NCBI GenBank assembly: GCA_013400115.1
Contig: VXBP01002290.1
Span: 744,001-808,000 of the forward strand
Source: Rhinopomastus cyanomelas
Taxonomy: Eukaryota > Chordata > Aves > Bucerotiformes > Rhinopomastidae
Direction of reading: 5' to 3'
Length of the DNA: 64,000 bases
The notes below the pieces were generated by a model. It saw only the letters and a program-made list of their open reading frames with translations, did not search any database and was not told the origin of the DNA. A program made the position numbers and the translations under genes. This document shows, piece by piece, positions 25,127-38,600 of the stretch (the stretch's first letter is position 1; every line of letters begins with the position of its first letter).

Positions 25127-28100
25127 ACACGTCTGATTGCACATTACAGCTACCTGAAAGGACCCATGACAGCAAGGACAGCTTCTGTCCCTCAAAGATA
25201 AGCCACGAAACCACAGAGAAAACAGTGCCATGGCACATTGTACTGACAGCACTTCACTTGTGTTGTAAATCACAGACTAGTATCGGAAAGAGTCATCTGA
25301 CTTCTACTGGCTGATTTTGTTCAGTAACAAAGGAGTGAGTGGACTTTATCAATTTTAATCCCAAAGCAGCTTTTGAATAAAAAACCAGAACCACCTCCTT
25401 GCTTCTAAGACAGCTTTATAATCTATCAAGTGGATTTTAGCAATGAAAACTTTGTGATTTGAGAGATCTAGGGGGTATTGATGATTTCTTTATTGTGACT
25501 TACCACAAGTTGTTATTTCACTGTCTCCAGGGGCTGCTGAGGGAGGTGTGGATAACCACAAGGTGCAGGAGAGGGAACAATTCAAGCATCTCACCAGATG
25601 AGGGGGTCAACACTCCAGAAACGAGAGCAACAGCTCAGGAAGAGGCTGATGGGAGCTAAGGACACTCCCGGTACCAGGTCTGTCCTTGGCAGTTACAGAT
25701 GGCCAGTCACCAAGAGCCAGGGTATGTCCTTAGGCAAAGCTGCTCAGAAGTAATCTAAAGCATTTTACCATTTCTAAAACTGGTAACAGTATTTCTCCTT
25801 TCAATGGGCAAAGCAAATCACTTGCCAACTCCCACAAAAATAATCCCAGAACTAAAGTTAACCTGAAATGAGCACTGTGTTCAAAGGAGATTTTGGTCTG
25901 GTGCCCATTTCAAGTATAAAAAAAGCAGATTTGCCTTAGTGTGAACAAAAACTGTAATCACCAAGTCACGACCGTAACATCTAGTTATGTGTTTTATTAC
26001 TATGGGTAGAATTGGTCTCAACAATACTCAAACAGTACATCTGGTGAGTCTGTGTGACACTGCCTTACAAAAGAGAGCAGCCACCTGACACAACATTAAC
26101 TGCTAGTTATGTTGGATTTCATTTGCTACATGATTTAGACGATGACCCAGTGCTTCTAAAAATCCTGTACAAAATGAGCATTTTTTACATCTCGGAGGCA
26201 CATGAATACAAATCTATTTTATCTATATACACATGTACATTGCATGACAACCAGAGATGGAGATCAAATGAAAAATTTGTATATAAAAAGGGGCAAAACG
26301 TGGAAAGAATGTGTATCCTCACAACAGAGAAGGCACAAGAACCCAAACAGGAAACCAGGTAACCGTGCAAAATGATGTAAAGTACAGTCGGTGCAACAAA
26401 GCAAAACAAATGGCTCCCACAAGGGATTGTATGGTCATTCTCAGCATACCTCAGTATTTAACCATTCTGTCAGTGCAACATTTACTGCCTTCTGGCACAC
26501 AAAAGGCTTCATGATACCAAAATATTGGGTCCCCTTCTGTTTTCCTTTCTCCAAAGCCAGAATAATTCAGCTGCAGGTAAGTTATTAAATAAAACAGAGT
26601 CAATTAGTGAAAGAACATGTAGCCCTCCCTTATCTCTTACCAGACTGTGTTGAATGTGTGTCTGCTGGAATAAGCACCTCTGCACCCTTTGCTGGGGCAC
26701 CAAAGGCTTTACTGGTCTTGCAAGGGTGAAAGTCACTCTGCTGAGAATGGTGATGCCAGGGCTGACAGCTCACATGTCACAGCTGCCCCAGTAACATCAC
26801 CTACATAACAAAGGAAGACAGATTCTAGGGGTAGGTGTCTGAACTGTATCACAGAAGTCCATGTCTGTCAGCATATGTCTCTGTTAGGTTTAAAGCTGAC
26901 GTTAACAAGCTCTATCCAATTACATGTTTGACTTGGTGTTGCTCTTGCAGGCCAACAAAGCTTTGAAACTTCAGCCCCTAAGCTAAAATCCCCAAGTTTA
27001 AGGAACACAACTTAGCCCTGTCAGCTGGCTCCACACTGTGGCAAACCATGGAACAGTGAGCCTGGCCGCAGATGTGTCTGACCCACCTGCTGCTGTTGTC
27101 TACTGATAGATACAGGTATGATTGTAGGTTAAGCTGGGAGGGCAACTGGATGGTTACACAGAGTGATGGCCAAACTTATCGGGATGGATGTCCCAGTGAT
27201 CCCTTATGTAGACAGATTTCAAGATATGTGCCAGGGTATCACAAGAACCATCTGCAACATTTTGCCACGTTGATGGCACACAGTTTGTTTGCAGGACCCC
27301 ACAAATGGCACGGACAGGCCTTGCCCAGTATAAAGACAGGGCTAAAATCCTTTGTCTCTGCAGCTAAAGCTGTACTGAGGCCAAGAGTACTGTGTTTGAT
27401 CCGTCCATCTGCTGCAGGTGGGTACCCCAAGGCACACACAGTCACTCTGAAAGAAGGCACAGCCTTGGAGACAGGACCAAGACTGTAAAAGTCTGGGGAA
27501 GAATCCCACGCAGAAACATTCTCTTGCACATCACAGCAACTCCCAGTGCATTAGAGAGGATTCAGACCAAACACTTGCTGCAATCAGAGTCTCAAGGTAC
27601 ATGCGGCATTTCATGACACATGAAATGACAAAAGCCAGTTTCAGCAGCAAACTGCTATTAGGTCAGTGTTTTGAATTGAAAAATACTGAGAAAACAGCCC
27701 TGAGGATGCTGCAAAGGAACAAACCACCACCAACCATTGAGCTACATCCTTTAACATTTGCTGTTTCATCACCTGTAGTGGCTGCTCAACAAGGTTTCTT
27801 GAGTAACTAACGACTCGCTGAGAGCAAGAGCATTGCTACTTACACCAGAACCAATCCACGACTGCTCAGCTACAGCTTGAGTCAAGTTTTCTCTCAAATC
27901 AATGTAAGCCAAGCCACTGATCTGGCAAGTGTTTGATCAGCTGCTACTTCCTTCCTTCCTTGGAAAAAATCCCTCAAACCACACCACACAGTATTTATTT
28001 GGAGAGAAAACCACTGTATATTCACTGCTATTAAACATGAAAAGAAATATTAATTGATTAGTAAATCCTACTTAGATTGATCACATGTCACCAGCAGTGA

Positions 28101-31100
28101 TGTAGAGACCACTGAGCAGTGACCGATGCAGGAACCCACAGTATGTGTTTATGAATGAACTTCCATGCCCTCAATTAGTGACCAGATTAGGTAGGGACTC
28201 TCAGTACTGTAAACCAAGATCCTCTCCGGAGAGCACTGCACTTCTGCCCAAGTCAGTGGAGCTCTGCTGCATTCAGACAGCAAAATATTTGTTGACACAC
28301 ATATGTCTGAGAATTACCAACACCACGTTCAGCTCCCTACAGGGCTGGCTGAGAAACAGCTGAACTTCTCCCAAGACCGAAAAAGTTGGCAGTCAATGTG
28401 TAGTGGGCTTTTTTGAGACTTCCTACAAATTTGCACATTAAAAACTCCTTAAAAATAGATGAGATGGTTATAGTGTGTCACTGTTGAACTTCACAACATG
28501 ACAAATTCTCCAACAGTTTGAGAGTCTTTAACAGAAGTCATTCAAAAAGCTGAAAAATACTGTCTTGATGTCAAGGTAGCGTTGAATTAGCATCACACTC
28601 CAAAACCAGCGCTAGGCAGCAGCTGAAGGCTGATGTCTGGAGGGAAGCAGCCCGTATCAGAAAAATCTTGAGGCTACAGTTCAGGTCCTCTTAAGTGCAG
28701 GCTTTGAAAGAGATGTATTTTCTGCAGTACCTTGTGTGGAATCAGCCTGACAAAGGACAGTTTCCAGCCAGGAGCTGGTCATTTTTTTCACTATGCAGAA
28801 GTGTGTCTGCAGTGCTTTGCAACCGGTTTGACCAGAATATCATTTAGCTTTTCAGAATCTACAGGAGACTAAGGAGCAGATCAAGATGCAGCACCTTGGA
28901 TTGTGCTTGCATCCCCAAGCGTTAAACGAGAAGCAGTTTTCACAGCAGCATTTGCTGCATGTGAGTATTGCTAGAACAGGCACCACAGTTCTACCTCTGA
29001 AGTTATTTACCCAGGGAAGCAAAGCCATTCTTCCACCAGCAGCACCGTCACTGAAGCAGATGGTACTTTTCCCACTGGCCTGTGAGCACAAAGGGAGCCC
29101 ATGCTAAAGTAAGAAAGTTATCAGACAGCTGACACTGAAACTGGTGCCTCCCTGTTTCCCACATCTCCTATCTGTTCTGCCAATGTGCCTGACGCTTGAT
29201 CAAAATACTCTCTGAAACACCAGGGTCAGGTTATCGTTCTTCCTGCCCAGTGACCCACCAAGTGATCCCTTACTACTGAGTTACCTGTGCATCATACAAT
29301 GTGCCAACTTATTTTCCAGGATAGAAAGATTGCCTAGACTGTAAGGCAAGTTGGTTCTAGTGTCTGTAGTTAATGTAATAAAACTCGGTCTAAAGTGGCA
29401 ATTGCTAATTAGGATTTTTAGAGGTGGATCCTTTAGAGGACAAGGCAGTGAAATGCCTCTTCCACCTTCAACTCGCATTATTTGTCAAACATAACAAGTA
29501 CCCGCATAGGACCTGAACAGCAACAGAAAGCAGCACCACACTGAGGGCCCCACAGGAGCAAAGTGTAATTCCTTTATGCAGTGAAACAAAGCTACAGACA
29601 TCACCAACATGGTGTCCAGACAATTCTTCAAATGCAAACACTGGAGCAAGAGAGATTCTAAATGCTAAAGCACTTAGGTACAGAGCTAAATGTGAACTCT
29701 TGCAAGGCTTTAGAAAATCCACTGTGGGGTATCCTTGGCTAGAATACCGCTTTCAGGATTTGAGCCAGATTTAGTGGCCACGTACCTCTCACACACCGTT
29801 ACCTGCACAAAGTCTGTCGCTAGTCATGTCTTCTGCTCATGTCCACAGCTCTGTGAAATAAGCCAGGCTCTGCTTCCCAAGTGTTCTGCATAATTTTCAG
29901 TGAAATAGTCCTCGACGTTTGCTGCTGTCCTATCCTAATGGGAACAGGTTTCAGATTAAAAATTGGAAGTCCAGTTTACCTAAATATATTTAGGGGAAGG
30001 AAAACATTCAGTCACCAGTCTGACCTGCAACAGCTTCACATTTCTTTGGACCCACTGCATGAAAGCAGGACCCAAGTGTCACTTACCTAACAGTCAGCTC
30101 CAGTAGCAGGGCTGCTGCCTCAACCTAACCCTGCTTGTTGCAGCAGCTCAGTAACAGCCACCTGAACATCTCAAGCAATTCTGTGGCTTACAGAAACAGC
30201 AAAGTGCTTGACACAACCAACAGGCAGCACCACCCAGAGGGAAACACCATCACTCAAGTGCAGGTGAAGAGACTTGCAGGCATAGAGCAGCAGGCAGCAT
30301 CAAGCTGGATCAACTGTTCCTCTGCTACCTCTGGGGTGGCACATACAGAACCAGCAGCAGGTGGGAAAGGCGCGTGTGGTATCCATGTTGTTCCATCTGC
30401 TTCTCCACAAACAGAAGCTGCTGCAGTTTAGCACAGGACATTTTACACCATCCCCAGGTGGCAAAGGAAATGTCTTTAAATCCCTTCCTCCAGATCACCC
30501 TAGAGCCTCAGGAAAGCAGCCCCAAGACATCACTGTTTGAACAAGACCGTACCCTTTCTCCCAGAGCACTAAAGTCCTACGGACACCTCTGTGCTGGAGT
30601 GTTGTGTCCCACAGATACTTGTCTGGTTCCTTTTGCTTTCCAGTTACTCTACACCTGCCTAATGCCGACACACAGAAACTAACAGGTTTCATTTTCTTGC
30701 CTTCAAGAAAGTCTGGTTTCAGTACTTCCCCCTGTTCCCATCACTCCAGTAACACAGCACTGAAGGCAAGAGCACAGAGGTTGCAGAAAAATAGATATAT
30801 ATTTACATCCATAATGGAATACATGTGCTATGTATTCAAATCCCGGAAAAAAATGCATCACATATACACACCGAGATACATCAAGAGAGTACTAGGGGCA
30901 AGACAGTGCCAACAGCAAGAAATACACAGAAAAGCACAGTAATTACTGTAACATTCTTCTGGGGAGTGTATTCGATAGAGCAAACATCTCTGCACGTCAG
31001 GAAAGCCAGATACTTGGGCCTATTTTCCTGTGCCAGTCAGTGTGAATCCACAGTGTGACATTTTTACTTCTAAAAAAGTGCATGGAATAAAATACTCTTT

Positions 31101-32484
31101 TTTTTTTTTTGAGCATTCAATGATCCAAATAACACCACAAGCTCCTTATATAAGGTACATTACTAATTAAAAAGGTCCTAGCCCTACAGACCACAGATCC
31201 AGCTCAGGCACTGGCACATGTTGAGGTCCATCCCTATTTAAGGCAGCGTTTAAGCACACACTCAACTTTATGTTCTGTCCCACTGGCTCGTCCGAGCAGT
31301 CACAGCACATGTTTAAAGTTAAGCACCTGCACAACTGCTCATGTAAATGAGGATGATTTAGATATGCATGTGTGTACACAGTCTGGACTGGCAACTTCTG
31401 TAAGACCAAGCTCTTTTTCTTTTGGGGGTAAAAGTCACTCCCACACCAGACTTCACCTCTGTGTTAGGACCCACACAATCCTCTCCACAACTTGCCCACA
31501 AAACATCTGTTTGGGAGGGACAGCAACACAACACATGACTTACATGGCTGCTCCTCCTCACTCTGGCTATTTCATGCAATTTTCCTTTTTTTTGTTCCAT
31601 TTGTTTTTCTTTTTTTAAAATAAGAGCTGGAATGTGCTCCTTCAGTGAAATATTTAAAAATAAGGGTGAGGGAAAGGGGCAGGATCCCAGAATTCATTTT
31701 AGTGGCCCATGACAAACCCCTGAAAATAGGGGAACAGACTTGAAAAGCTCCTTAAGCCTCAATGCTACACAGACCCTGGGATAAGAAATACACATGCGCG
31801 CACACGCTACAGAACAGGCTGGCTCTGTGCATCCCAAAGCAGGCTCCAAAGTGGTCTTACAGGAAAAGCACTTTGTGCAGACAGTGGCAAACAAGTGGAT
31901 GGCGAGTTTTCACAAATAGCAACAATTCTGCAGTATCTTTCTCTTCTTCCCTTTTAATTTGCCTTTTTCCCCAAAGTTTGTTCTTTTGAATCCCATGTGT
32001 GGTTTAAGTACTAAAATGAAATCAAATAGGAAATTACACAGTCAGCACCAGTCAGGAACTGAACCTGGGTATGTCAATTGGTTTGTGGTACCCAAATTCC
32101 TGGAAGAACGAAAGAACAATTCTTGCTCCTAAAACGAGGGCCACATCCATATGTTTCCATTGTCTTTGTATACCTTTACAACTAGAGGTAGAGTCATTTT
32201 GTCCAGTATCTAAAACAGCATGATCCAGTTATATTGTCATTACATTAATATACAGAATCCAATTATCACAGGTATTGAAAGTGCATGGAAAAAGTCTAAC
32301 CAAGCCAATTAAATGACAAAGAACAGTGTACCAAACATCATATAAACACCCGCGCACCCACACTCACACGTAGTGTATATATATATATATTTATAGATTA
32401 ATTTACAGTATCAGAGTGTTGTTTAGATCCAGTGGCATGTGCAGAAATATCAGGCAGTCGTTGCTTTTCCTTCTCCTACTCTCT
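25105..32484 (-). other. RAB11FIP4: Probable RAB11FIP4 3' UTR
   Basis: This stretch follows the stop codon on the coding strand with no further recognisable exon. I infer that it is the 3' UTR, because mammalian RAB11FIP4 mRNAs also have a very long one and a plausible polyadenylation site lies at its end. It contains a T run of 13 on the plus strand at 31098-31110 (an internal A13 in the transcript), a short TA repeat near 32374-32391, and a perfect 16-bp palindrome CCTAAATATATTTAGG at 29979-29994. The far end is uncertain. Confidence 0.45.
32374..32391. repeat. Short TA dinucleotide repeat
   Basis: The tract TATATATATATATATT lies about 100 nt downstream of the RAB11FIP4 stop codon, so it is probably in the 3' UTR. 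It is a likely polymorphic microsatellite. Confidence 0.8.
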
Positions 32485-32601
32485 TCAGTTCTTTATTTCC
32501 AAGATAGATGGGTTGTGGTCTAGGATAGCCAAAATTATCTTGTCCATATACTGTCGTAATCGGAAATTTATCTCTTCCTGTTCTTTAAGGGCTTCCATGA
32601 G
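32485..32601 (-). CDS. RAB11FIP4: RAB11FIP4 last coding exon (Rab11-binding domain)
   Basis: There are 39 codons including the stop TGA (plus-strand TCA at 32485-32487). The exon starts after acceptor AG (plus CT at 32602-32603) with LMEALKEQEEINFRLRQ and ends NPSILEIKN. This amphipathic helix is the Rab11-binding FIP domain, which forms a parallel dimer that holds two Rab11 molecules. The key hydrophobic residues, including the IILAIL run, are intact. The final residue is Asn; I recall His in human. Confidence 0.97.
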   Translation of the reverse strand, partial: LMEALKEQEEINFRLRQYMDKIILAILDHNPSILEIKN

Positions 32602-35600
32602 CTGAAACACAACATTTCAAAATTATTCTTGAAATACTCTCATGTGTATTGCATTAACCCCTAACAGATAAGACACTGGCACATGGTCAGGAGCACCAAT
32701 TCTCTTTTGTGATAGGTATTCTAGCTCTAGCTCCACCCTGTATCTGTACTGTAAACAATCTATATGTTACAGATCTTTTAATACTAAGGAAGGGATCTTT
32801 TGGCAGGTCATTTGCAATAAATTTCCCATCTAACACACCAATACGTCTTGCATCTACACCCTAGATGAGCTCCTTCTTCTCAGTGTTAGAGGTTCATGAC
32901 AATTTTTTCTCATGTCTACTGAATTCTCAAGCACTTTGCAGGAAAAGCTGGTGAACACAAGGCTTTCAGTGTTTTGCACAGGGAACAATATGGGCTGCCT
33001 CTGTATCATGTGCGTATGCTCTCAAACACCCTGCCAAAACTTCCAAAACAACACAGCCACTTAACTCTCCAGAACAACCCACCAAATATGGGGTCTCCTC
33101 TAATGTCTTCCAAATCATTACCAGATTATTAGTTGCCTGCTACCTACTACCTCCAAGAATTCTGCTCTGATGCAGGGAATATAATAGCTCCACTTCAGAT
33201 CTAAAATGAGAGCTTGTACTTAAGTAACTTAGAACTAAATCTGGAAGAGAAAGTAAAAAACTTCAGTAACTGGCTACGGTAATTTAGTCACATCATCCCA
33301 ATACCCTGTAAGATAGAGGATGTTGAAATACATCAGTTGTAAGTCACTTCACCAAGATTCTAATAACTCTCCTATTTTGAGAGAGACAAATGGAAGGGTT
33401 ATATTAAAAGGAGCTGGTTTTTAAGATTTAAGGCAATCTTCTAGCACTCTTCAGCTCCTAGCAAAGCAGATTTTTCTGTTGTTCATTTGTCAGCTTGCTT
33501 CAGACAGTTCAAACTTGACAGTTAATTACATTGAAAAATGCACATTTGTGGATGTAGTTCTTGATTAAAAAAATCATATTACCTCATCTCTTGATGCAGA
33601 ATCAATTTCAGCAGCCAGTGACTGGGCTTTTGTTTGTGTTGCAAAGAGATTTTTAGCTTCATAAAGACTAAGACTTAGGATCTGTCCATTAAGATCATCG
33701 TTTTGGTCTCGAAGTTTCTGATTCTCCTGTTTAAGGATGAAAAGGCATTGCTTTTAAGCTATTCTTTTGTAATGAAACTATATATAGTTTCATTACAAAA
33801 ATAAACACATTTTTAAAAATCACAGGTAGCTTAGATGACTGCAAGCTAACAGCAAACCTCGCCACCAGTGACAAGTTCTCCCTGCCTGTATCACAGGTCT
33901 TGTACAAGGTGCCAGGAGTTGCAGCTGCAGGCATTTTCCAAAGCTGTCCTGTACACTTCACATAGCTCAACAGGCCCTTCCCCACTCACCTGCTTCAGCC
34001 GTTTTATTTCATGCTCCATTTCCACCTCTCTGGTTTTGGCATTGAATTCACTCAGGCTGGATGAAGAACTTCTCCCACGTCCAGGACGCTCACATTCCAG
34101 TTTGTACAGCTGCAAGTGCTCCAGTTCCTTCCGCAAGTCTTCAATGAGCTGTGGGCATGCAAGCAGGCCGTGTTTCTCCAGCCCCTGCAAAACCAGCCCT
34201 CCCTAGCAGCAGCCATGTCCATGCTGCATCTCTGTACTCTGACATCAGGACTGTGGGAGCCGGACTGAGACAGTCCTACAACACAGACACTTGCTCTTCC
34301 AAAGAAGCACAGGTCACTGAAACTGCTTCAGAGCTGGAGGTGGCTCTGCTCTCTAAGGTTCATGTCTTAGAGGAATAATTCCCTGTGCAAACAGTAACTG
34401 CACACATTCAAGGTTTCACGTTCTCAAAGAACAAAGAATTAGAGATTCTTGCAATACTCATTGCTCTAGGGATACCCCCCATAAAAACATAATCCAGTAA
34501 CACACTCACTGGATGTTGTGTTTTCAGTGTTAATCCTGTCCATTCTTTTTCAGATGAGATCCCATGCAGGTGAGATTTGACCGCCTGGCTTCACATCCCT
34601 TCTCATACCTACCTCCTGTGTGGCTTCCCTTTCCTTGTTAAATTCCAGTCTGTTCTGCCGCAGCTTGTCCATCATTCTTTTGTACAAATCCATCTCGTCC
34701 TTCAGTCGCAGACTAGTGTCTTCCAACCTATCCGACATCCGTTGCCTTTCCTAGAATAAATGGGGAACCTCATAACTACTTTGCAAGTGCATGAGCCACC
34801 TTCAGCCCTACAACACAACAGACACAGCTGGTGATAAGCTTGCATGTGTCTTGAGCATTCCTGCCACTAAAGGTGACCAGTGTTCGATTCCATTAATAGT
34901 CTGGTTTAGGGAAGACATACAGTGATTGTCCCACATTCTGGGAGTTTGGTCTTACATAAATCAAGCTGTTATTAAACTGCTTCAGAGTCTGGTTACCTCA
35001 TCCAGTCTCTCCGTTTGTGATTTCAGCCGTGTGACAGTGTTTTTCAGCTCACCGTTTTCTTCTTCCAGTTGCTGAACCCTGTGTCAATAACAAAATTCCT
35101 CAGTAAATGCCTCTTCCGGAATGCAGACACGCAAGAAAACATGCTCTGAAAACCCATTTCACCTGCACTTGATAGAGCAAACAAGAAGAATCTTTCTAAT
35201 CTTAGCAATTTTTATCATGAGCTGTTGGGTACTTTCTGTCTGGTTTTAGGGCTAACAACGCTACACTGACCCACAGATTCTTACAGTCCTAACACCAGGT
35301 ATCTAAAATGAATCAAGTAGGAAGAAACAAATAGGGACACAAGTGTTTGCTACAGCTGGACACAATTTCCTCTTTGAATCTATTTCAAATATCCAGCTAA
35401 GCCACTCACATGGGCCACATGGATTAAAGCATTACATTAGTGTAAAGCATCCTCCAAGCTTTGGGGCATTAGACATCCAACTGCACACAGAACTCTACAG
35501 AACTACTAACCTGTAGCCATCTGTACACCGCCTGGTTGTGAACAGCCTATCTTTACATGCAAAGCAAAAACGAAGAAAAGCAGAACTTGTACTCTGTTCT

Positions 35601-38600
35601 AGGTGGCACCAAGATCTTTGTTACCTTGTGTTTAGCAGTTCAATTTCAGTGCCTTTCTCTTTTTCATACTTGCTATATGCTTCTCTGTGTCTCTTTATTT
35701 CTTCTTCCAGGGTCTGTTCTGCTGACGTTTCTTGGTCTTTCAGTAGTTCTTCTAGTTCATGAACTCTGAGGAAACCAGATCTCATTTTAAGCAACAACTT
35801 TACAAGTACTTAAAAAACCCCAAACAAACAGGTGTGGAACTTCATTTCATGTCTCCTCCCCATTTCTTTATTTCATTATACTTGATAGTTTCTCTTGGCA
35901 TTTAATCTGCCTAATAAGCACAGAATTAAGTAGCATCATTTCATTTATTATTTTTTTTAATCTCAGTCTCAAGAAGTTGAGAGTATGATGCAGCAACAAA
36001 GTGGTAACATCTCTTGTAGCACAAGAGATTGCTCTATACCAATCAGTGACACCTCTGTACTAAGAAAACTGCTTGGAAGGCCTGTGCTTGTTTAAGGCTC
36101 AGCAAGGCAGTCCTATTCCACTCAACCTTCCCAGATGAAGCCTTATCTTTATTTAATCTGCTAGCATTAAGGCAAAAGACTAGGTCATATTTTACAGGTA
36201 GAGATGTTCCTTCCCTACAACTTTGTTCTTGCTTTGCTCTAATGGCTCTGTGCTTTGTTACCTGTGCACTAGTTGTGTGTTCTCTTGTTTCAGTTTGCTC
36301 TTCAGATCACCATTGGTCAGGTTATCATTCTCCAGTTCTGTCACCTTTTTCTCTAGGTATGTTACCTGGAAGGGGAAATGGAAAAGAACTGAGAATTTGA
36401 ATCCCTCTTCATACACCCATTCACTGTTGCTACCTGGCATTTAGCTGTGCTACCCTACACAGCAAAGAAATACCAGCACAATGCCTAGGATCTGAACTTA
36501 CACAGTTTTTGTGCAGCCAAATCATAAAACTAATGGAATATCACAGAGATTTTAAATGAGCTTCTTCACATCACTGTAACTGTGAGCAAGGCAGCCTTAT
36601 CAACTGATGCCTATCTCCAGCATGATTTTGTTGGGTAGGTTCATCGCCATGCACATAGCTTCTCACCTTTTCAGTTATGTCATTATCACAGGAGTCTATA
36701 CTGTCTCTGAACAGGTCTTCTGTGCTGCCATTACTGCTGCTGAAGTTACTGTTGTGGAAAAGTTGTCTGAAAGATCAGAATGATAATTATTTTGCTTGAT
36801 GAGGATGGAGGAGAAAAAGTTTGAGTACTGTCCTACAGCCTGGCTTTGCATAGTGAATGTCTGACGTTAAAACGTGTGCAACCATTTCAGTGACAAGTAC
36901 AACTGTCTAAGCCCAACTCTTACAAGAGACTGGGAGCTAAACAAAGATATCCTGAGCAAACTCAGTGATGCAAGTTCTAGGGTGCGAGTTCTTTGGTGCT
37001 TTTGATAGGATCTGATCTACCACCAGCACAAACAGTTAAAAAACTACTTATTCACACTGTGTACTGAGTTGTGTTTGTCTTTTTGGAGATTTGAAACAAG
37101 GCCATCACTGCACACCGATTACTGCAGTTCGTCTAGAAAAATCAGTAAAAACTTCTTCAAAAACCAGAAAAAGAAATCCCACTACAGAATGGTGTCAGAG
37201 TAGATAACACGGAGGTTATCTAAATATTCTCGAAACTCGCAGCCCTCCCCAGCCCAGAGCTGGTTCATTCAGTCAAAGGAAAACCACAGTGCTGTGTATT
37301 AAACAGGTGCTCTTGCATTAAACAGGTGCCATTGCATTCCAGCAGCAGCAACAACAAAAAGCCTGACATTATGAGGGCAGAAGAAGCAATAGCTGCACTG
37401 ATTAAATACCAGCACAAACAAAGGAAGTTATCAGACAAAGAAGCAGCTTTCTGTGCTCTTAACAGAGTCCTTTCCAGTTCAGGGGCCTGCTCCAAGCCTA
37501 GCAGTGGCTTCTGCATTCTCTAACACCACTATCCACACACAGGCCACATCCCTTGAAAATTTGTCTTGGCACATTTTTGGTTTTTTAAACTTATTCTTCC
37601 TCTTCCCTCCCACCCCCAATTATGGTCTCATTGCAGCTGCTTCCCCATGCACTCATAAACCAGTTGCAGACTCTTACCTTCCAAAAGCTGTGCTTGATAT
37701 TTTCCTGTTAGGGCTACACGGATAGAGAAGGAATGATACAGGAATTACACACTTATTTGATCAAGGATGAATTCAATATTAATTCAAACTCCAGCTGAAT
37801 TGCAACATGAAACAGAATATTGACTTTTTCAGATAAGAAAAATACTGATTCTGTGAACATTATTCTTAGACAATGTGATCAAAAGCTGCAGTTAACCAAC
37901 AGCGTGAAGATGAGTGGAGCCACAAATCACTGTGATCATTAAGAAGTCAATTTGCAAATATGTTATATTTAGCAGAAATGTGTCAGTGTAAATCAGAGTG
38001 AAACTAATATTAGAAACACCACAAAAGGACACTAAGTTAGTGATGGAGACTAATTCTGGATTCCCAGATGATTTTATAAACAGTTTTTCCTTCCCTATAA
38101 CACTTCCCAGTTCAGCACAGGAACTGAGGTGGTTTCATTTTTGCTGTTCCCTTTTGCAGCCAGAAATTATTATCTAAATGAAGGACCAGAGACTCCAGAC
38201 AACAGCAGTAGAACTAAGTCAAAATATCCAGCTGTATCTCTTGCTAAGAGGATGTCCCATCTCCATGTGCACTGACACACAAGTCTTCATCAGAGCGTCA
38301 CTCTCTTTGAACCAGGCGCACACAGCCTCACTCACAGAATTACCAAAGCCCTTGCTGGTCATGGTCTGGGTGTTAGCAGACTCCTTACTCAGGCCAGAAC
38401 ATGGTGCCTATCAAATACTACACTGCTGTGTCATCAGGAGAAGCAGCAGGGCATTCCATTCTGTGCCAAGGACTTTGCAAACAGGCAGGAGTCACATCCA
38501 GTTTCCAGGGGGAGCTAGAAGCCCACCAACTAACTTCCTTCAAAACCCCTGGATGATTTTTTGAAGCACTGGACTATTTCCAAGCGCAAAGCTCAGTTTA

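Noticed and set aside
29405..29425. ATTAGGATTTTTAGAGG, partly like the reverse complement of miR-365-3p
   Set aside because: The core GGGGCATTA is absent and no partner arm is present, so it is not miR-365.
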